A stretch of 8,839 bases of DNA from Thermoanaerobaculia bacterium (lineage in GTDB: Bacteria; Acidobacteriota; Thermoanaerobaculia; UBA5066): the NCBI GenBank assembly GCA_017999215.1, contig JAGOBQ010000141.1, forward strand, positions 1 to 8,839, given 5' to 3'. The notes below the pieces were generated by a model. It was given only the letters and a program-made list of their open reading frames with translations. It did no database searches and was not told the DNA's origin. This document shows positions 5,834 to 8,839 of this stretch, piece after piece. The translations under genes were made by a program, and so were the position numbers. Each line of letters opens with the position of its first letter. The stretch's first letter is position 1.

Positions 5834-6726
5834 CTCGCCGTCCGCGAGCCCGCCTCCGCCTCCTCCTCCAGGAGCCGGAGCAGGTACTGCCCGTACTCGT
5901 TGCCCTTCATCGCGCGGGCGGCCTCGCGAACTCCCTCCTCCCCGATGTAACCCATCCGGTAGGCGACCTCCTCGAGGCACGCCACCTTGAGCCCCTGCCG
6001 CTCCTCGATCGCCTGAATGAAGTTCGAGGCCTGCAGGAGCGAGGCGTGGGTCCCCGTGTCGAGCCACGCGACCCCGCGCCCGAGGACCTCGACGTTCAGC
6101 TCGCCCCATTCGAGGAAGACGCGGTTCACGTCGGTGATCTCGAGCTCTCCTCGCGGCGACGGCTTCAGGTTCGCCGCCACGTCGAGGACCCGGTTGTCGT
6201 AGAAATAGAGCCCCGTCACCGCGTAGGAGGACCGGGGCTTCGGCGGCTTCTCCTCGAGGCTTACGGCCCGCCCGTCGGCCCCGAACTCCACGACGCCGTA
6301 GCGCTCGGGGTCGCGGACCCGGTAGGCGAAGACCGTCGCCCCGCTCGCCTTCTGGGCGGCCCTCTTGAGGAGCTCCGGGAACCCGTGCCCGTAGAAGATG
6401 TTGTCGCCGAGCGCGAGGGCGACCCGCCCCTCGCCGACGAACTCCCGTCCGATGAGGAACGCCTGGGCCAGGCCGTCCGGGCTCGGCTGGGCGGCGTACT
6501 CGATCGTCAGGCCGAGCCAGGAGCCGTCCCCGAGGAGCCGGCGGAACCCCTCCTGCTCGTGCGGCGTCGTGATGACCAGGATCTCCCGGATCCCGGCCAG
6601 CATCAGCGTCGAGAGCGGGTAATAGATCATCGGCTTGTCGTAGACGGGAACGAGCTGCTTGCTGATGCCGCGGGTCACCGGGTGGAGGCGCGTGCCGGAG
6701 CCCCCGGCGAGAATGATTCCCTTCAC
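5830..6726 (-). CDS. rmlA: Glucose-1-phosphate thymidylyltransferase
   Basis: RmlA joins dTTP and glucose-1-phosphate to make dTDP-glucose, the first step toward dTDP-rhamnose and other dTDP-deoxysugars for surface polysaccharides; it is a cytoplasmic enzyme. The 298-residue product has the usual length, including the C-terminal part that makes the allosteric site in this family. Motifs: nucleotide-binding MKGIILAGGSGTRLHPVT (1-18), SKQLVPVYDKPMIYYPLS (22-39), QPSPDGLAQA (80-89), metal-binding D108 in LGDNIFYGHG, EEKPPKP (158-164), TGLYFYDNRV (171-180) and WLDTGTH (221-227). The start is GTG with GAGGAG 6 nt upstream. It is the first gene of a two-gene operon; the next, DUF4301, overlaps its stop by 4 bp. 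rmlB, rmlC and rmlD are not in this window. A rffH-type paralogue is an alternative name with the same reaction. Confidence 0.96.
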   Translation of the reverse strand: MKGIILAGGSGTRLHPVTRGISKQLVPVYDKPMIYYPLSTLMLAGIREILVITTPHEQEGFRRLLGDGSWLGLTIEYAAQPSPDGLAQAFLIGREFVGEGRVALALGDNIFYGHGFPELLKRAAQKASGATVFAYRVRDPERYGVVEFGADGRAVSLEEKPPKPRSSYAVTGLYFYDNRVLDVAANLKPSPRGELEITDVNRVFLEWGELNVEVLGRGVAWLDTGTHASLLQASNFIQAIEERQGLKVACLEEVAYRMGYIGEEGVREAARAMKGNEYGQYLLRLLEEEAEAGSRTAR

Positions 6727-6732
6727 TTCGAG

Positions 6733-6738
6733 CTCCTC
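6733..6738 (-). promoter_or_regulatory. Shine-Dalgarno of rmlA
   Basis: GAGGAG on the minus strand lies 6 nt before the GTG start of rmlA. It is the clearest ribosome site in the window and fixes the GTG start, which also agrees with the MKGIILAGG opening. Confidence 0.75.
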
Positions 6739-6744
6739 GGGCGG

Positions 6745-6750
6745 ATCTTA
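6745..6750 (-). promoter_or_regulatory. Possible -10 box of rmlA
   Basis: TAAGAT on the minus strand matches four of six positions of TATAAT and would start transcription near 6738, just at the Shine-Dalgarno. No convincing -35 box is found 16-19 bp further upstream, so this is a weak call based on a short, AT-richer patch in a GC-rich region. Confidence 0.3.
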
Positions 6751-6803
6751 GCCGGGGAGGGGGGACCGGGAGCTTCCGCGCCCGTCCGAGCCCCGTCTCG
6801 GGC

Positions 6804-6809
6804 TACGAT
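6804..6809 (+). promoter_or_regulatory. Possible -10 box of the S9 peptidase gene
   Basis: TACGAT ends 6 nt before the ATG at 6816, so predicted transcription would begin at the ATG itself. There is no Shine-Dalgarno sequence before the ATG, which fits a leaderless message. No recognisable -35 element stands upstream, so support is limited to position and partial consensus. Confidence 0.3.
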
Positions 6810-6815
6810 CTGTCC

Positions 6816-8839
<2,024 letters not shown>

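Noticed and set aside
4292..5950. A 552-codon open frame on the + strand opposite DUF4301 and rmlA
   Set aside because: It has low-complexity charged composition and spans two well-supported genes on the other strand.
5834..6109. N-terminal extension of the DUF4301 frame into rmlA
   Set aside because: The added 92 residues are Gly/Arg/Ala-rich, unlike the family, and lie fully inside rmlA. The GTG overlapping the rmlA stop gives the normal family start and length.

Overview
The window is very GC-rich (about 70% by eye). Codons end mostly in G or C, coding is dense, and several starts are not ATG (GTG for rmlA, DUF4301 and the exported protein; probably CTG for the M23 peptidase). No ribosomal RNA or other direct taxonomic marker is present. 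The EF-P loop type, a DUF4301 protein, a GAF/HD-GYP protein and a secreted S9 peptidase together suggest a free-living high-GC bacterium, perhaps Acidobacteriota or a related deep lineage. That placement is an inference.

Left part, all on the + strand: efp (elongation factor P) is followed by a secreted M23 metallopeptidase. Its best start is a CTG overlapping the efp stop, so the two look translationally coupled. A gap of about 100 bp follows, with a good sigma70-type promoter placed so that transcription would begin at the ATG of the next gene (a leaderless message). That gene encodes a 623-residue cytoplasmic GAF + HD-GYP protein, probably a cyclic-di-GMP phosphodiesterase, with an unusual insertion of about 100 residues inside the HD-GYP domain. 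Its stop overlaps the GTG start of a small exported protein of unknown function.

Right part: a two-gene - strand operon, rmlA (glucose-1-phosphate thymidylyltransferase) then a DUF4301 protein, runs toward the left part. The genes overlap by 4 bp, and the DUF4301 gene ends inside the 3' end of the exported-protein gene (53-bp convergent overlap). The DUF4301 protein carries motifs that resemble those of UDP-sugar pyrophosphorylases, so this operon may encode two sugar-nucleotide-forming enzymes. Divergent from rmlA, across 89 bp, is a secreted S9-family serine peptidase with its full catalytic triad. It is cut by the window edge, probably within its last few tens of residues.

I see no tRNA, rRNA, CRISPR array, insertion sequence or prophage. 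The most interesting points are the rmlA-DUF4301 pairing, the HD-GYP insertion, the non-canonical or leaderless starts, and the missing Lys/Arg at the EF-P loop tip.
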